Shown here piece by piece: positions 5,139-7,183 of a stretch of 7,183 nt of DNA. The position numbers and the translations under genes are program-made. Where the stretch lies: contig JAJXPD010000113.1 in NCBI GenBank assembly GCA_021641325.1, positions 1-7,183 on the forward strand, written 5' to 3'. The DNA comes from Opitutales bacterium. GTDB taxonomy: Bacteria; Verrucomicrobiota; Verrucomicrobiia; Opitutales; Intestinicryptomonadaceae. The notes under the pieces are model-generated. The model searched no databases. It was not told the origin of the DNA and saw nothing but the letters and a program-made list of their open reading frames with translations. The first letter of the stretch is position 1; every line of letters begins with the position of its first letter.

Positions 5139-7181
5139 ATGGACAATAGAGACAAGAATTCGGGATTTTCCAAACTGCCAAACAAGCCGTACTTTGTGTG
5201 GCTGCTGATAATCTGCGCGGTGGTGTTTCTTGTGTCGCTCCCGCGCGGCGCGGGCGGCGGGCAAACGCAGGAGCTTGATGTGCGCAAACTCATGCATGCC
5301 GTCGAAAACGACACAATCGCTTCGATGACCGTGCGCAACGACCCAACCGCGGGCAAAGACTGGTACGTAATAGAGGGGAAAATCAAGAACCCGACTTTCG
5401 GCAAGGAGGGCGCGGACGCCAACACCCCGCGCACGCTTCCGTTCGTTTTCAACGGCCGCATAACCGACGAAATGTACAAAAAACTTTCCGACCCCGCCGC
5501 CCCGTGGGATTTGAAGGAAGTTCCCGCAAGCACTTTCTGGGGCAGCATGGTGATGTCGGTTCTGCCTTTCGTGATTGTCGTGGGCTTTCTGTATTTCTTT
5601 TTCATGCGCCAGATGCGCGGCGCGGGCAAGGGCGCGATGTCGTTCGGCAAAAGCCGCGCGCGCCTGCTTACGCCAGACAAGGACAGAATCACTTTCGCCG
5701 ACGTCGCGGGCTGCGACGAATCCAAGGAGGAGGTTTCCGAAATTGTCGAATTTCTGAAAAATCCGCAGCGTTTCAAGGACATCGGCGCGAGAATCCCCAA
5801 GGGCATTCTGATGGTTGGCCCCCCCGGAACGGGCAAGACGCTTCTTGCCCGCGCAGTCGCGGGAGAGGCGGACGTTCCGTTCTTTTCGATAAGCGGTTCG
5901 GATTTTGTGGAAATGTTCGTGGGCGTCGGCGCGGCGAGGGTTCGCGACATGTTCGAGCAGGCGCGCAAGGCCGCTCCGTGCCTTGTGTTCATCGACGAAA
6001 TCGACGCCGTGGGACGCCAGAGCGGCGCGGGTCTCGGCGGAGGCAACGACGAGCGCGAGCAGACTCTCAATTCGCTGCTCGTCGAAATGGACGGCTTCGA
6101 CGCCCGCACGGGCATAATCATCATCGCCGCGACCAACCGCCCCGACGTTCTCGACAACGCGCTTCTGCGCCCCGGACGCTTCGACAGGCAGGTTGTAATC
6201 GACCTTCCCGACGTGAACGGGCGCGAGGAGATTCTGAAAATCCACGCAAAAAAAATCAAACTTTCGGACGGCGTGGATTTGTCGAAAATCGCCCGCATGA
6301 CCCCCGGCTGTTCGGGCGCGGATTTGGCGAACCTGCTCAACGAAAGCGCGATTATCGCCGCCAGAAGGAGCGAAAAAACCGTCTCGGAAGCCGACATCGA
6401 CGAGGCTCGCGACAAGGTCTTCTTCGGGCGCGAACGCAAAAAACTCATGGACGCCGACGAGAAAAAACTCACCGCATACCACGAGGCGGGGCACGCGCTC
6501 ATTCAGGCGATTGTCGACAACGGCAGACTGCCCGTCCACAAGGTGACGATTATTCCGCGCGGACAGAGCTTGGGTTCCACAATGTTCATTCCCTCGCGCG
6601 ATATCCGCACCGAAAGCAAGACGTCGCTTCTTAACAACATCTGCACGAGCCTCGGCGGGCGCGTGGCGGAGGAGCTTGTGTTCTCCGACATCACAAACGG
6701 CGCGGCGGCGGACATCAAGCAGGCTACGAAAGTCGCCCGCAAAATGGTCTGCGACTGGGGCATGAGCGACCTCGGCCCGATTTCATTCGGCGAAAATCAG
6801 GACCACATTTTCATTGGGCGCGAAATCGCCCGCGAGGAGCGCGTCAGCGAGCGCACCGCAATGGAAATCGACGAAAGCGTAAAGGCGATTATCGACGGAC
6901 AGCTCGCGCGGGCGCGGAAAATCGTCTCCGACAACCGCGGGAAGCTCGACGCAATCGCGAACGAGCTTTTGATTCGCGAGACAATCGACGGCGCGGACGT
7001 CTACAAAATCGTGGACGGAACTTTCACCCCGACCGACAGGGAGCAGTGGGAGTGCGAGCAGGCGGAAAAGCTTGCCGCCAAGCGGAAAGCCGCCGCGAAT
7101 CCCGACGCGGAGCGGAAGCCCGAAGCCGCCGACGGCGCGGCTTCGGACGCCTCGGACGCGTCGCCCGAAGCCGCGTCTTAG
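5139..7181 (+). CDS. ftsH: ATP-dependent zinc metalloprotease FtsH
   Basis: This is a 680-residue membrane-anchored AAA+ protease that extracts and degrades damaged membrane proteins and short-lived regulators as a hexamer. Visible parts in order: TM1 (about 18-34); a periplasmic domain of about 100 residues; TM2 (about 137-157); Walker A GPPGTGKT (227-234); the pore motif FVGVGA just after it; Walker B VFIDEID (283-289); the second region of homology [20 protein letters not shown] (332-351) with its arginine fingers. The zinc protease site is HEAGH (448-452), with the third ligand probably Asp525 in [11 protein letters not shown]. All catalytic motifs are intact. Residues 644-680 form a charged tail rich in Ala, Asp, Ser and Pro, likely disordered. 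The start lies 18 bases after the tilS stop, behind an AT-rich leader without a Shine-Dalgarno. The stop codon is two bases from the window edge, so the gene is complete. Confidence 0.98.
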   Translation: MDNRDKNSGFSKLPNKPYFVWLLIICAVVFLVSLPRGAGGGQTQELDVRKLMHAVENDTIASMTVRNDPTAGKDWYVIEGKIKNPTFGKEGADANTPRTLPFVFNGRITDEMYKKLSDPAAPWDLKEVPASTFWGSMVMSVLPFVIVVGFLYFFFMRQMRGAGKGAMSFGKSRARLLTPDKDRITFADVAGCDESKEEVSEIVEFLKNPQRFKDIGARIPKGILMVGPPGTGKTLLARAVAGEADVPFFSISGSDFVEMFVGVGAARVRDMFEQARKAAPCLVFIDEIDAVGRQSGAGLGGGNDEREQTLNSLLVEMDGFDARTGIIIIAATNRPDVLDNALLRPGRFDRQVVIDLPDVNGREEILKIHAKKIKLSDGVDLSKIARMTPGCSGADLANLLNESAIIAARRSEKTVSEADIDEARDKVFFGRERKKLMDADEKKLTAYHEAGHALIQAIVDNGRLPVHKVTIIPRGQSLGSTMFIPSRDIRTESKTSLLNNICTSLGGRVAEELVFSDITNGAAADIKQATKVARKMVCDWGMSDLGPISFGENQDHIFIGREIAREERVSERTAMEIDESVKAIIDGQLARARKIVSDNRGKLDAIANELLIRETIDGADVYKIVDGTFTPTDREQWECEQAEKLAAKRKAAANPDAERKPEAADGAASDASDASPEAAS

Positions 7182-7183
7182 AG

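Noticed and set aside
5127..6539. Two long antisense open frames (470 and 455 codons) opposite ftsH
   Set aside because: FtsH is unambiguous on the plus strand with all catalytic motifs. Long antisense frames are expected in GC-rich genes with strong third-position bias, and the products look like nothing known.

Overview
The window is about seven-eighths dense, GC-rich chromosomal coding sequence. It holds four same-strand genes packed head to tail: a branched-chain amino acid type (LivK-like) substrate-binding lipoprotein, a ComEC/Rec2 competence channel, the tRNA(Ile) lysidine synthetase TilS, and the membrane protease FtsH. Gaps between them are 1 bp, an 8-bp overlap, and 18 bp, so they probably form one transcription unit. 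The last gene ends 2 bases before the window does, so any downstream member or terminator is not visible.

The organism is a Gram-negative (diderm) bacterium: the first gene encodes a lipoprotein with a Ser at +2, as expected for outer-membrane sorting. The FtsH sequence style, the absence of clear Shine-Dalgarno sequences before all four genes, and the GC-rich codon use suggest the Verrucomicrobiota, perhaps an Opitutae-like host-associated lineage. This is an inference from memory of the family, not a database result.

The first ~920 bases contain no credible gene and are the most unusual part. Bases 1-460 carry diverged copies of a long, non-coding, lower-GC direct repeat with a shared GTAYGCYACGC core. 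Bases 465-530 are AT-rich and hold a weak terminator candidate. Bases 600-885 are a dense run of perfect short inverted repeats. Together with one outlier at 508-520, eight perfect stems have a loop of exactly three bases. Part of this run is an imperfect 69-bp tandem repeat in which one stem shows an A-T to G-C compensatory change, and part is a 31-bp-period repeat that places GTAG in front of each hairpin, as in REP elements. The last part, 784-885, can fold in two mutually exclusive ways just upstream of the lipoprotein gene.

The four proteins do not form one pathway. TilS (AUA codon decoding) and FtsH (membrane protein quality control) are neighbours in many bacteria. ComEC (DNA uptake channel) and an orphan solute-binding lipoprotein share their operon here. 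I see no defence system, mobile-element gene or RNA gene that I can name with confidence.
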